From Oscillospiraceae bacterium (GTDB lineage: Bacteria > Bacillota > Clostridia > Oscillospirales > Ruminococcaceae), in NCBI GenBank assembly GCA_003512525.1, contig DOQG01000022.1, forward strand, positions 11,493 through 48,018: 36,526 nt of DNA, given 5' to 3'. Position numbers and translations under genes: made by a program. Of the stretch, positions 1 to 9,590 are shown piece by piece (the first letter of the stretch is position 1; each line of letters opens with the position of its first letter). The notes beneath the pieces were generated by a model. The model made no database searches and was not told the origin of the DNA. It saw only the letters and a list, made by a program, of their open reading frames with translations.

Positions 1-348
1 ATTGCTTTTGCAATGCTCAGTCACTCATCCCTCTTTCCTGACTCCTTTTCTCTTCTGCCATAATGGGGTGCTGGTGATAAGACACACAAACGATTGCGTT
101 TGAAAAGCCGCCGTAAGCGGGACGCTGGCGCTTTGTTCAACCCGGGGGACTGTACAGATATCTTTGGATAGTGCGTTTTTTGGAAGTTTCGGTGATAATT
201 CAGTTGCACCGATACACTCACGAAATTATTAACATCTTATTGGTATGAAAATGTTTTCAGCGTTGTTAGCTGTATTGATATTGTACGACGTTTCGATTTT
301 ACAAGTTTTAACATTCTACTCTTTGGCAGTCCCCCACTATCCTTATAG
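1..348. other. Non-coding stretch, no gene recognised
   Basis: No convincing gene is seen on either strand. There are small inverted repeats: ATTGC/GCAAT at 1-14 and CAAACG/CGTTTG at 87-102. GGGGGACTG at 144-152 is complementary to CAGTCCCCC at 327-335. A minus-strand open frame at 21-221 begins with GTG, has no ribosome site and resembles no family I know, so I do not call it. The stretch lies downstream of the ridA terminator and its identity is unknown. Confidence 0.5.
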
Positions 349-380
349 CAAAAAACCGCACCGACAAAAGCCGATGCGGT
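349..380 (-). terminator. Intrinsic terminator of ilvA-ridA
   Basis: Read on the minus strand, ACCGCATCGGC and GTCGGTGCGGT form an 11-bp stem (with G-U pairs) around a TTTT loop, followed directly by a run of six T. It lies about 20 bases after the ridA stop codon and would end the ilvA-ridA transcript. Confidence 0.85.
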
Positions 381-401
381 AAGTATATTTAAAATACAGG
401 A

Positions 402-773
402 TCAAACCTTAGCAATAACCTCAACCTCAGCAAGCACACCCTTAGGCAGTGCCTTTACCGCAACGCAAGAACGTGCAGGCTTTGATGTGAAGTACTGACC
501 GTAAACCTCGTTGAACTTTGCAAAGTCACCCATATCGGCTAAGAAACAGGTCGTCTTGATAACATTTTCAAAGCTTGTGCCCGCCTGCTTTAAAACCTCG
601 CCTAAGTTCTTACAAATCTGATGTGTCTGTCCCTCAATGTCCTTTGCTTCGACCTCAGATGTTGCGGGGTTGATAGCTATCTGACCCGATGTGTAGAGTA
701 CACCTGCGTGTACTATTGCCTGTGAATAAGGACCGATTGCGGCAGGCGCCTTGTCTGTATGAATCTTTTCCAT
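402..773 (-). CDS. ridA: RidA family 2-iminobutanoate/2-iminopropanoate deaminase
   Basis: RidA (YjgF/TdcF) enzymes hydrolyse the reactive enamine/imine made by PLP-dependent dehydratases, giving 2-oxobutanoate or pyruvate plus ammonia. The 123-residue cytoplasmic protein has family hallmarks: an N-terminal APAAIGPYSQA, a central YTSGQI, and a C-terminal PARSCVAV segment with the substrate-binding arginine followed by an EVEVIA strand. The usual family length is about 125. An upstream in-frame ATG at 779 sits only 2 bases from the AAGGAAGG ribosome site, whereas the ATG at 773 is 8 bases away, so I start at 773. The gene follows ilvA by 23 bases from this start, in the same operon. Its job is presumably to clear 2-aminocrotonate made by the IlvA protein next door. 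Confidence 0.93.
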   Translation of the reverse strand: MEKIHTDKAPAAIGPYSQAIVHAGVLYTSGQIAINPATSEVEAKDIEGQTHQICKNLGEVLKQAGTSFENVIKTTCFLADMGDFAKFNEVYGQYFTSKPARSCVAVKALPKGVLAEVEVIAKV

Positions 774-796
774 TGTCATTACCTTCCTTTGATTTA

Positions 797-1990
<1,194 letters not shown>

Positions 1991-2074
1991 CTTTCTTCTT
2001 TCCTTTCCTGTCTTTGCTTTATAAGTGATTTTACGATTTCAATGATACAAAGCACTTTCCGGTAGCTGATAAAA

Positions 2075-2123
2075 TAAAAAAGCCCCGCCTTATGAAACTT
2101 AACGTTTCAAGAGGCGAAGGCTT
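2075..2123 (-). terminator. T-box attenuator terminator
   Basis: On the minus strand AAGCC..CGCCT pairs with AGGCG..GGCTT, with a second inner stem TGAAAC/GTTTCA, followed by TTTTTTATTTT. The 5' side directly follows the T-box core, as expected for an antiterminator/terminator switch. It lies 84 bases before the ilvA start. Confidence 0.88.
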
Positions 2124-2345
2124 GAAGTCTCCGTGTTACCACTCTTATTGCCCGCAAATAACGAGCCGCTCTGTACATATCCGTCAATATGCTACTCTGT
2201 AACGGGAGTACCCGTACAGGCTTACTGCTGTTTCTGCCTGTCTGCTCAGAGGTGATTATCTTATGCGGTATTACCTGCCGTTTCGCACCTCCAACGGCTC
2301 TCTGTGAGGCTTTTCCCGCTGACTTCCTCGTCAATGCATTTTCTT
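2075..2345 (-). promoter_or_regulatory. T-box leader, apparent isoleucine specifier
   Basis: Read on the minus strand, this leader has the features of a tRNA-sensing T-box: GAGAGCC with the GGAGGTGCGAAAC apical part of stem I, the CACCTCTGAG segment closing the specifier loop, the T-box core AGAGTGGTAACACGG (2131-2146), and a terminator. Aligned to known T-boxes, the codon before ACCTCTGAG is ATC (2254-2256), which is Ile followed by the usual A. Uncharged tRNA-Ile would stabilise the antiterminator and allow ilvA-ridA expression. The specifier assignment comes from alignment by eye; the T-box itself is clear. Confidence 0.9.
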
Positions 2346-2356
2346 TATCGATTTAG

Positions 2357-2385
2357 AGTATAGCACTGTTTTTGCAATTTGTCAA
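2357..2385 (-). promoter_or_regulatory. Sigma-A promoter of the T-box/ilvA operon
   Basis: A consensus TTGACA (2380-2385) is followed after exactly 17 bases by TATACT (2357-2362). Transcription would begin just upstream of the T-box stem I. Confidence 0.88.
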
Positions 2386-2415
2386 CACTAATTTTCAAAA
2401 AAATCGCTTACACGT

Positions 2416-3060
2416 TTACGCAAAATAATTATCAAACGCTTTAACGCCGATGTCAATCTGCTTTTCCGCAAACTTTGCCGCGTCATCATCATTTTCGCTT
2501 GTATCGTCTGTTTGACCAAGTATCATAAAGCAGTAATAACCGTCCTTTTCGAGTATCTTGCCGGCGTTTACCTTTGCAACATTTACGGGATACTGCATCT
2601 GCTGTTCCTTCATAACGAGCAGAGCGTCCTCAAGCGCACGCTTTACATCGGCTTCCTTACCCTTTTTCGGCTTGACTATTACAAGCCTGTCGGGGTGGAA
2701 ACCTATTAACGGCGCTTCCGCTACAACCTCATCATACATATCCTTTTTAAGCCCGAACTCGCTTTCAAGCATTTCTGCGTCCATAGCCTGATCGGGCAGA
2801 TAGTTGTCGCCGTAAGCATTTGCTATAGCGTCCCTCAGACCCTGTGCGGACAGTGTGCTGTTTTTATCGTTGTTTTCCGGACTGCTTACATTTTCCGATG
2901 AGCTTCCGGCGCTTTCCTGAGATGAAGTCGAAAGTCCGGGTGCGTCAGATGACACATTGCTCTCCTTGCCTGATGTGCAGGCGGATAAAATAACTGAAAC
3001 AGCGGCAACGGCAGCAACCGCAGATATGATATACCTGTACTTCTTCATTTTCCTGTTCAT
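2416..3060 (-). CDS. DUF4358 domain lipoprotein
   Basis: Predicted secreted, membrane-anchored lipoprotein of 214 residues. The N-terminus has a basic start, a hydrophobic stretch (about 10-25) and a lipobox LSAC with the lipidated cysteine at residue 28. A Ser/Asn/Asp-rich linker (about 29-68) follows. The C-terminal domain (about 70-214), with GLKKDMYDEVVAEAPLIGF and PDRLVIVKPKKGKE, matches my memory of the DUF4358 family common in Clostridia; its function is unknown. The first ATG is chosen because AAGGAGGG lies 5 bases before it; the next Met is too far. No terminator is visible after it, and the promoter of the ilvA T-box starts about 30 bases beyond its stop. Confidence 0.82.
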   Translation of the reverse strand: MNRKMKKYRYIISAVAAVAAVSVILSACTSGKESNVSSDAPGLSTSSQESAGSSSENVSSPENNDKNSTLSAQGLRDAIANAYGDNYLPDQAMDAEMLESEFGLKKDMYDEVVAEAPLIGFHPDRLVIVKPKKGKEADVKRALEDALLVMKEQQMQYPVNVAKVNAGKILEKDGYYCFMILGQTDDTSENDDDAAKFAEKQIDIGVKAFDNYFA

Positions 3061-3164
3061 TGAAACCCTCCTTTTACGGTTTTAATATCCTGATTATATT
3101 ATTGCCGTGTGAAATCGACGTTATACCTATGTAGAATTTATATGAAAATTTCGGAAAAAATCTA

Positions 3165-3193
3165 TAGACATTTTCGGACACAAATGTTATAAT
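3165..3193 (+). promoter_or_regulatory. Promoter of the GH3 beta-glucosidase
   Basis: TAGACA (3165-3170) and TATAAT (3188-3193) are separated by 17 bases. The gene's ribosome site AGAAAGGA is at 3223-3230, eight bases before the ATG. The rest of the divergent gap (3061-3238) is AT-rich, and I see no clear promoter for the lipoprotein on the other strand beyond a lone TATAAT. Confidence 0.8.
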
Positions 3194-3238
3194 TGAGTCA
3201 TCAAAATAACCAAATTACACACAGAAAGGAATAATAAA

Positions 3239-5497
3239 ATGCACGATATCGATAAACTTATTTCAGAAATGACGCTTGAAGAAAAGGCAGGTCTTTGCTC
3301 GGGTGCGGATTTCTGGCACACGAAAAAGATTGATCGTCTGGGTATCCCCGATGTTATGGTGAGCGACGGTCCTCACGGGCTTCGCAAACAGGATATTGAC
3401 ACAGTTGACCCAAATCAGAGTATAGAGGCTGTCTGCTTCCCGGCCGCCTGCGCTACCGCTTGCAGCTTTGACCGTGAGCTTATGCAGTCGATGGGCGAAA
3501 CGCTCGGCGAAGAATGCCGTGCCGAAGACGTATCTGTACTGCTCGGTCCTGCCGTAAATATAAAGCGTTCACCGCTGTGCGGCAGAAACTTTGAATACAT
3601 TTCCGAAGACCCTTATCTGGCAGGCGAGCTTTCGGCTGCTTATATAAACGGTGTCCAGAGCAAGAATGTCGGCACATCTATAAAACACTTTGCCGCAAAC
3701 AGTCAGGAAACCCGCCGTATGACCTGCTCTTCCGATATGGACGAGCGTACATTGCGCGAGATATACTTCCCCGCTTTTGAAACAGCGGTAAAGAAGGCTC
3801 AACCGTGGACAGTTATGTGCTCATATAACCTTATCAACGGTGAATACTCATCGGAAAATGATAATCTTTTGAATAAAGTACTTCGTGACGAATGGGGCTT
3901 CAAGGGCTATGTAATGTCCGACTGGGGCGCAGTAAACGACCGTGTAAAAGGTCTTGCCGCAGGACTTGACCTTGAAATGCCGTCAAGCGGCGGACTGAAT
4001 GACGCAAAGATCGTTGAAGCGGTAAAGAACGGCACACTTGACGAAAGGATACTTGATACTGCCGTAAAGCGTATTCTTGAACAGGTATACCGCTACCGTG
4101 ATGTCAAAGGCGGCGAGCATACATTTGACCGTGGTATAGACCACAAAAAAGCGGCAGAAATTGCCAAGGAATGTATGGTGCTTCTTAAAAATGACGGCGC
4201 TCTCCCCCTACCGTCAGGCGGAGCAAAGATCGCGTTCATCGGCGCATTTGCCAAGAACCCGAGAATACAGGGCGGCGGCAGCTCCCACATCAACACCAGG
4301 AACATCTCAAACGCACTTGAAAGCGCCGCAAAGTACGCCGAAATCTCGTATGCAGAGGGCTATGAGCGCGAAGCAAACGACACAAACCCCGCTCTTCTTG
4401 AAGAGGCTGTACAGCTTGCCGCAGACAGCGATGTAGCGGTAATATTCGCAGGGCTTCCCGACAGCTTTGAATCGGAAGGCTATGACCGAAAGCATATGCG
4501 TATGCCTGACTGCCAGAACGAATTGATTGACGAAATCTGCAAGGTGCAGGAAAACGTTATAGTAGTGCTCCACAACGGCTCTCCGGTCGAAATGCCGTGG
4601 AACGACAAGGTAAGCGCAGTTCTTGAGGTATATCTCAGCGGTGAGGCTACAGGTGAAGCAACAGCTGACATTCTCTTCGGTAAGGCTAACCCATGCGGAA
4701 AGCTCGCAGAAACGATCCCGATGAAACTGTCGGATACGCCGTGCTATCTCACCTTCCCCGGCGATCGCCACGCAGAGTACAACGAGGGTGTATTCGTAGG
4801 CTACAGATACTACGATAAAAAAGAAATGGCAGTACGCTATCCGTTCGGTCACGGTCTGTCGTACACAACATTTGAATATTCGGATATAAAGCTATCTGAT
4901 ACGACTATAGACGATGATGATATCCTTACGGTAAACGCAGTTATCACTAATACCGGCAACTGTGCGGGTAAGGAAACAGTACAGCTTTACGTTGCCGATA
5001 AATCAGGTTTTGCTGTTCGTCCCGAAAAGGAGCTTAAAGACTTCATCAAGGTCGAGCTACAGCCCGGAGAAAGTAAAACCGTTACATTCAGGCTCGACAA
5101 GAGGGCTTTCAGCTACTATCACGAGGAGCTCGGCGACTGGTATGCTCCTAACGGCAAGTACGATATAATGATAGCAAGCTCGTCCCGTGATATAAGACTT
5201 ACCGCTGAGGTCACACATAAAACATCGGTAAAGCTCCCGTTTGTCGCAACGGAAAACACGGTATTCGGCGAGTTTATGGACTATGCCGAGGGCAAGGCTA
5301 CTCTTGACCTGCTCTTCAGCAAGGTTGCAAAGGGTCTGCTCGGCGGCGACCACTTTGAGCCTGAGGCGGTACGCAGTATGATAGGCAGTATGCCGCTCCG
5401 TCAAATTCGCTCATTCGGCGGTATCAGCGATGAGCTGCTGCAGCAGGCTGTCGATATGTTGAATAAGGATTTCGGCGGATCTAAAGCGCAGATGTAA
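3239..5497 (+). CDS. GH3 family beta-glucosidase, cytoplasmic
   Basis: Glycoside hydrolase family 3 enzyme of 752 residues, probably cleaving beta-linked gluco-oligosaccharides from the non-reducing end. The (beta/alpha)8 domain comes first, with the KHF substrate motif (149-151) and the nucleophile aspartate in SDWGA (D228). The alpha/beta sandwich domain follows (about 310-540, including GGGSSHINT), then a fibronectin type III-like domain (about 560-655). A C-terminal tail of about 90 residues is predicted helical. There is no signal peptide, so it should act on imported oligosaccharides. It is one of two plus-strand genes here, stands alone with its own promoter and terminator, and is convergent with galM. 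The latter may handle the released aldose (inference). Substrate specificity cannot be read from sequence; beta-xylosidase activity is possible. Confidence 0.92.
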   Translation: MHDIDKLISEMTLEEKAGLCSGADFWHTKKIDRLGIPDVMVSDGPHGLRKQDIDTVDPNQSIEAVCFPAACATACSFDRELMQSMGETLGEECRAEDVSVLLGPAVNIKRSPLCGRNFEYISEDPYLAGELSAAYINGVQSKNVGTSIKHFAANSQETRRMTCSSDMDERTLREIYFPAFETAVKKAQPWTVMCSYNLINGEYSSENDNLLNKVLRDEWGFKGYVMSDWGAVNDRVKGLAAGLDLEMPSSGGLNDAKIVEAVKNGTLDERILDTAVKRILEQVYRYRDVKGGEHTFDRGIDHKKAAEIAKECMVLLKNDGALPLPSGGAKIAFIGAFAKNPRIQGGGSSHINTRNISNALESAAKYAEISYAEGYEREANDTNPALLEEAVQLAADSDVAVIFAGLPDSFESEGYDRKHMRMPDCQNELIDEICKVQENVIVVLHNGSPVEMPWNDKVSAVLEVYLSGEATGEATADILFGKANPCGKLAETIPMKLSDTPCYLTFPGDRHAEYNEGVFVGYRYYDKKEMAVRYPFGHGLSYTTFEYSDIKLSDTTIDDDDILTVNAVITNTGNCAGKETVQLYVADKSGFAVRPEKELKDFIKVELQPGESKTVTFRLDKRAFSYYHEELGDWYAPNGKYDIMIASSSRDIRLTAEVTHKTSVKLPFVATENTVFGEFMDYAEGKATLDLLFSKVAKGLLGGDHFEPEAVRSMIGSMPLRQIRSFGGISDELLQQAVDMLNKDFGGSKAQM

Positions 5498-5530
5498 TAT
5501 AATGATGCGGTATAACAGAACACACAAAAT

Positions 5531-5562
5531 AAGCGCAGGTATAAAGCCTGCGCTTTTGCTTG
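5531..5562 (+). terminator. Intrinsic terminator of the GH3 gene
   Basis: AAGCGCAGG (5531-5539) and CCTGCGCTT (5547-5555) form a perfect 9-bp stem with a 7-base loop, followed by TTTTGCTT. It starts 34 bases after the GH3 stop codon. Confidence 0.85.
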
Positions 5563-5656
5563 TGAGAAAAGTCTGTTTTATGAAAATAGGCTCTATAATA
5601 AATGTTCGGTAAACCGAGAACCCGAAAAGAAGAAAGGTTGATGTACGATCTGCCAA

Positions 5657-5698
5657 TAATATTGCCCCTGTTGCGGCGTTGCAACAGGGACAATATTA
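5657..5698 (-). repeat. Long inverted repeat downstream of galM
   Basis: Two 18-base arms (5657-5674 and 5681-5698) surround a 6-base loop. They match except at one position, which reads as a U-G pair in minus-strand RNA but as C-A in plus-strand RNA. The stem would therefore be complete only in a transcript from galM. There is no T-run, so it is not a normal terminator; it may be a 3' stabiliser or a repeat element. The rest of the gap 5498-5825 holds the GH3 terminator and an open frame continuing galM (see findings). Confidence 0.7.
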
Positions 5699-5825
5699 TA
5701 AATTATAAGCACTTACATAACTTCTGCAAATCAAAATCTCCAGTGCATAATGCTACTTTGACTTGATCCTTATCACCGATGAACGCCGAACAAGCTATAT
5801 GGGAATAATCCGTCGCATCAACTTG

Positions 5826-6860
5826 TTACTTCACCGAAAACTTATACACGGTAGTAAAGTTATACTTTTCCCCTGCCTTATACACGCAAGTCGGCTTGAA
5901 CTGAGGCTTGTTGGGTGAGTCCGGACAGAACTGGCTCTCAAGGCAGAAGCCCTGATTTTTGAACATTTCCTTACCGCCCTTGCCTGTTTCTCCACCCAGG
6001 CCACCGCTTATATAGAACTGTATAGCAGGCATATCCGTATAAGTAGTCATTACTCTGCCGGTCTTTTCGGAATAAACCTCTGCGGCTTTTCTCATTTCCT
6101 TTGTTTCACCTAAAACATAGTTGTGGTCATATCCGCCGGGGAGCTTGCCGCTGTCAATATCCTCGCCTATTCTCTTGGGAGAGGTGAAATCAAACGGCGT
6201 ACCCTTTACACTTGCTATCTCGCCTGTAGGTATAAGTACAGGGCTTACGGGAGTGTACTTATCGGCAAATATCTGTGCAATATGATCCTTGATATCTCCT
6301 GCATCTGTGCCGTTGAGATTAAAATATGAGTGGTTCGTGAAATTCATTACGGTATCCTTATCACTCACCGCATTATAGCATATCTCAACAGAATCAGTCG
6401 TTAAAGTATACTTTACATCAAGCGTCAAAGTGCCCGGGAAGCCCTCTTCTCCGTCAACGCTAGTGTATGAGAACACAACATAAGGAGCGCCGTCATCGCC
6501 GTAATCCTTAACTTCCCATACTTTCTTATTGAAGCCGATATTACCGCCGTGGAGCGTGTTGCCGTTGTCATTTTTCGCAAGGGTATACTCCTTGCCGTTA
6601 AGTGTGAACTTTGCACCGCCGATACGGTTTGCGTATCTGCCAACCAGCGCGCCCTGACTGCTTGTGCCGGCAACATAACCGTCAAGTGTATCATAGCCAA
6701 GCAAAACATCGCCCTTGTCGCCGTCCTTATCGGGTACTATCAGTTTTACAAGCGAGCCTGCATAGTTTGTGATCTCGGCTTTCATATTGCCGTTTTCAAG
6801 CGTGAATAAGTAGCAGTCCTTACCGTTGTGACTGCCCCAGAGTTTCTTTTCAATGCTCAT
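5826..6860 (-). CDS. galM: Aldose 1-epimerase (mutarotase)
   Basis: Interconverts alpha and beta anomers of aldoses such as glucose and galactose in the cytoplasm. The 344-residue protein is of normal family length. It carries GRYANRI (74-80), LHGG (103-106), the catalytic-acid histidine in NHSYFNL (H177), GYDHNYVL (243-250) and the catalytic-base glutamate in CLESQFCPDSPN (E308). Its ATG follows only a weak GGACGG site. It lies downstream of the P-type ATPase on the same strand, but the 105-base gap holds its own promoter with a palindrome between the two boxes, so it is probably separately regulated. The frame stays open for 40 codons after the stop. The neighbouring GH3 gene suggests a role in beta-linked sugar use. 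Confidence 0.94.
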   Translation of the reverse strand: MSIEKKLWGSHNGKDCYLFTLENGNMKAEITNYAGSLVKLIVPDKDGDKGDVLLGYDTLDGYVAGTSSQGALVGRYANRIGGAKFTLNGKEYTLAKNDNGNTLHGGNIGFNKKVWEVKDYGDDGAPYVVFSYTSVDGEEGFPGTLTLDVKYTLTTDSVEICYNAVSDKDTVMNFTNHSYFNLNGTDAGDIKDHIAQIFADKYTPVSPVLIPTGEIASVKGTPFDFTSPKRIGEDIDSGKLPGGYDHNYVLGETKEMRKAAEVYSEKTGRVMTTYTDMPAIQFYISGGLGGETGKGGKEMFKNQGFCLESQFCPDSPNKPQFKPTCVYKAGEKYNFTTVYKFSVK

Positions 6861-6906
6861 ATTATTTACCGTCCAAATTATATTTGCGGTATCAGCCGCT
6901 GTTTTT

Positions 6907-6935
6907 ATTTTATCACATCAAGTGATAAATGTAAA
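6907..6935 (-). promoter_or_regulatory. galM promoter with embedded operator-like palindrome
   Basis: On the minus strand TTTACA (6930-6935) and TAAAAT (6907-6912) are 17 bases apart. Perfect 8-base arms TTTATCAC and GTGATAAA with a 5-base centre span 6909-6929, filling the spacer and entering the -10. A repressor bound there would block RNA polymerase. I do not recognise the factor. Confidence 0.75.
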
Positions 6936-6965
6936 CCCATTTGTCGCACCAAAAATACGAATGAT

Positions 6966-9557
6966 TTATTTCTTTTTGGCAAAAGCCTCTTTTATCACTC
7001 TTACCGTCTGTATCAGAAACGTCGGCGCAAAGCCCAGGAGTAACGTTATTCCGAAATTTGAGATATTCATAATCTTAGTTCCGAACAGATCCGAAACTCC
7101 GGGAACGAATACTGCAAGGCACAAAAGGACTATTCCCGCAAAGAACGCAAGCAGTGAGAACTTATTGGCAGTAATTCCAAGGCTGAAAAGCGACTTATCC
7201 CCCCGACAATTAAAACCGTGGAAAAGCCTTGCAATACACAGTGTCGTAAATGCCATCGCACACGCAAGTCCCGAAGAAACAGCCGAACCGATAAAATACG
7301 CCGACATAACAGCGAGCGCTATAAGCACGCCACCGGCAACTATGCGTACAGACATAGCCTTTGTGAGAAATGAGGATTTACTGTCACGCGGCTTTTGCGA
7401 AAGCAGTGAGCGGTCGGCTCTCTCGGTGCTTATGGCAATAGCGGGAAGCGAGTCGGTAAGGAGATTTATAAACAGGAGCTGAACAGCAGTAAACGGTGCG
7501 GGAAGTCCCGGTATAGCCGTACATAATACAGCGATTATCGCCGCAAGATTGCCGGACAGCAAAAATTTAACGGCATTCTTGATATTTGCATAGATTGCTC
7601 TGCCATTAGCTACCGATTTGATAATCGTAGCAAAATTGTCATCGGTCAATATCATTGAAGCGGCATCTTTCGATACCTGTGTTCCTGTTATACCCATAGC
7701 AACACCTACATCTGCTTTTTTCAGTGCAGGAGCATCATTAACACCGTCGCCTGTCATCGCAACTATCTTGCCTTTACTCTGCCAACGGTCTACTATTCTT
7801 ATCTTGTTATCCGGTGATACTCGGGCGTAAACAGAAACTTTTTCGATCATACCATCCAGCTCCTCATCGGTCATTGCATCAAGCTGAACCCCGTCAAGAC
7901 TTATGTCGCCGTCACGCATTATACCGATTTCCCGTGCTATCGCACTTGCTGTCACTTTGTGGTCACCGGTTATCATTACGGGTTTTATTCCGGCTCTTAT
8001 GCAATCCGCAACCGCCGCCTTGCTCTCGGGACGCGGCGGATCTGTCATCGCAACAAGTCCTATAAAAATATAATTATCCTCAGTGTCGGCAGAACTGTTT
8101 TCAGTGACTTTATAAGCAAAACCAAGCACTCTCATTCCCTGTCCGGAAAAATGCTCATTAGCGCAAGCAATATCCTTTTTATCTTTATCGGTTATGCCTC
8201 TCACCGTACCGTTATCGCACACCGAAACCAAACGGGGCAACAAATTGTCAGCAGCGCCTTTAGTGAACATTGTACGCTTGCCGTCGATCATATGGCAGGT
8301 GCTCATCAGCTTTCTTTCACTGTCAAACGGTATTTCTGATACTCTCGGATAATCCGAACGGATCTTTTCGTAAGCCGTAACACCGATCAGATCCGACAAT
8401 GCGGTTTCGGTAGGGTCGCCTATGGCGTTTCCGTCTGAATATGCGGCATCATTACATAATGCCATCGCTTTTTCAAGAACATCAAAACCCGCATTACAAG
8501 CCGAAGCGTCAGCGTTTTCTTCCCTACCGTTAAGATACACTTGCCTTACCGTCATTTTATTCTGAGTGAGAGTACCTGTTTTATCACTGCATATAACCGA
8601 TACACAACCCAGTCCCTCGACAGCCTTCAGATCTTTTATTACTGCGTTTTGCTCTGCCATCTTCCTTGTGCCGATAGCAAGCGCTATTGTGACTATGGAA
8701 CTCAACGCCTCCGGTATTGCCGCTACCGCAAGCGCTACAGCAAACATCAACGAATCAAGTATGGGAGTGCCTCTGATAATATAGAGTATCATAACTATAA
8801 GACTCAATACGGGGATAACTAACGACAACTGCTTTGAGAACTTGTCAAGACTGCGCTGTAACGGTGTTTTCTTGCGCTCTGCGGTATTTATGAGCCCTGC
8901 TATCTTGCCAAGCTCTGTAGCCATTCCTGTTGCCGTAACGGCAAACATTCCCCTGCCTGCGGTAACGAGCGAACCTGTGTAAACCATATTCTTTCTGTCA
9001 CCGAGCGGTATGCTGTCGCCGGTCAGTATCTGCGTCATTTTTTCTATGCCGTTGCTTTCTCCCGTAAGTGAGCTTTCGTTCACCTGAAGAGACGCGGCTG
9101 AGATCACTCTTCCGTCAGCGGGAACGATATCACCCTGCTCAATAATAACAATATCGCCAACGGTTATATCCGCCGCATCTATAACGCGGACATTACCGTC
9201 ACGCATGACCTTAGCAGTCGGGGAGGACATAGACTTCAGTGCTTCAAGCGACTTTTCCGCTTTAAAATGCTGGATAGTTCCGAGCACGGCATTCATAGTG
9301 ATAACGCAGATAATTACTATTGCACTTTCAAGATTGCTTGTAAAAACAGATATCAGCGCCGATATGATAAGTATTATGACAAGAAGATCGGCAAACTGCT
9401 CCGCAAATACTTGCAGTACACCTTTTTTCTTCTTTTCCGCTATCTCGTTCCTGCCGTATCTGCATTGCCTTTCTGTGGCTTCCTCTCTTGTCAGTCCGTT
9501 TTTGCTTGTTTTGAGTTCTGACAGAACTTTTTCTGTTTCTTCGCTGTAATAATTCAT
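6966..9557 (-). CDS. P2-type cation-transporting ATPase (Mn2+/Ca2+ efflux)
   Basis: Membrane ATP-driven cation pump of 863 residues with the full P-type layout: cation_ATPase_N, actuator domain with LTGES (164-168), phosphorylated Asp in SDKTGT (D325), nucleotide-binding DPPRP (506-510), hinge TGDGVNDAP (602-610) and ten predicted membrane helices. The family is SERCA/PMCA-like. In M4 the motif is IPEAL (E283); in M6 the site residues of INLLTDSLP (N698, D702) are kept. In M5 the acidic residue of SERCA site I (E771) is replaced by alanine (A673, in SGNLAA), so only one ion site is expected, as in PMCA or Golgi Ca/Mn pumps. The yybP-ykoY riboswitch in the leader points to manganese detoxification, possibly with calcium as well (inference). 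The ATG is 4 bases after AGGAAAGG. Confidence 0.92.
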   Translation of the reverse strand: MNYYSEETEKVLSELKTSKNGLTREEATERQCRYGRNEIAEKKKKGVLQVFAEQFADLLVIILIISALISVFTSNLESAIVIICVITMNAVLGTIQHFKAEKSLEALKSMSSPTAKVMRDGNVRVIDAADITVGDIVIIEQGDIVPADGRVISAASLQVNESSLTGESNGIEKMTQILTGDSIPLGDRKNMVYTGSLVTAGRGMFAVTATGMATELGKIAGLINTAERKKTPLQRSLDKFSKQLSLVIPVLSLIVMILYIIRGTPILDSLMFAVALAVAAIPEALSSIVTIALAIGTRKMAEQNAVIKDLKAVEGLGCVSVICSDKTGTLTQNKMTVRQVYLNGREENADASACNAGFDVLEKAMALCNDAAYSDGNAIGDPTETALSDLIGVTAYEKIRSDYPRVSEIPFDSERKLMSTCHMIDGKRTMFTKGAADNLLPRLVSVCDNGTVRGITDKDKKDIACANEHFSGQGMRVLGFAYKVTENSSADTEDNYIFIGLVAMTDPPRPESKAAVADCIRAGIKPVMITGDHKVTASAIAREIGIMRDGDISLDGVQLDAMTDEELDGMIEKVSVYARVSPDNKIRIVDRWQSKGKIVAMTGDGVNDAPALKKADVGVAMGITGTQVSKDAASMILTDDNFATIIKSVANGRAIYANIKNAVKFLLSGNLAAIIAVLCTAIPGLPAPFTAVQLLFINLLTDSLPAIAISTERADRSLLSQKPRDSKSSFLTKAMSVRIVAGGVLIALAVMSAYFIGSAVSSGLACAMAFTTLCIARLFHGFNCRGDKSLFSLGITANKFSLLAFFAGIVLLCLAVFVPGVSDLFGTKIMNISNFGITLLLGFAPTFLIQTVRVIKEAFAKKK

Positions 9558-9560
9558 AAT

Positions 9561-9588
9561 ACCTTTCCTTTCTTATTTGCGGAAAGGC
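9561..9588 (-). promoter_or_regulatory. Hairpin covering the ATPase ribosome site
   Basis: On the minus strand GCCTTTCC (9581-9588) can pair with GGAAAGGT (9561-9568), which contains the Shine-Dalgarno site of the ATPase gene. It could reduce translation when the transcript is free. This is based on complementarity only. Confidence 0.45.
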
Positions 9589-9590
9589 AT

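Noticed and set aside
21..221. Minus-strand open frame of 66 codons at the left edge
   Set aside because: Starts with GTG, has no ribosome site, an arginine-rich low-information product, no recognised family and crosses small hairpins.
144..342. Crossing complementary blocks GGGGGACTG/CAGTCCCCC and GGATAGTG/CACTATCC, a possible pseudoknot
   Set aside because: Two 8-9 base matches in about 350 bases are near chance expectation, and no gene or terminator depends on them.
2107..2334. Minus-strand open frame of 75 codons
   Set aside because: It lies entirely inside the T-box leader, whose RNA features explain the sequence.
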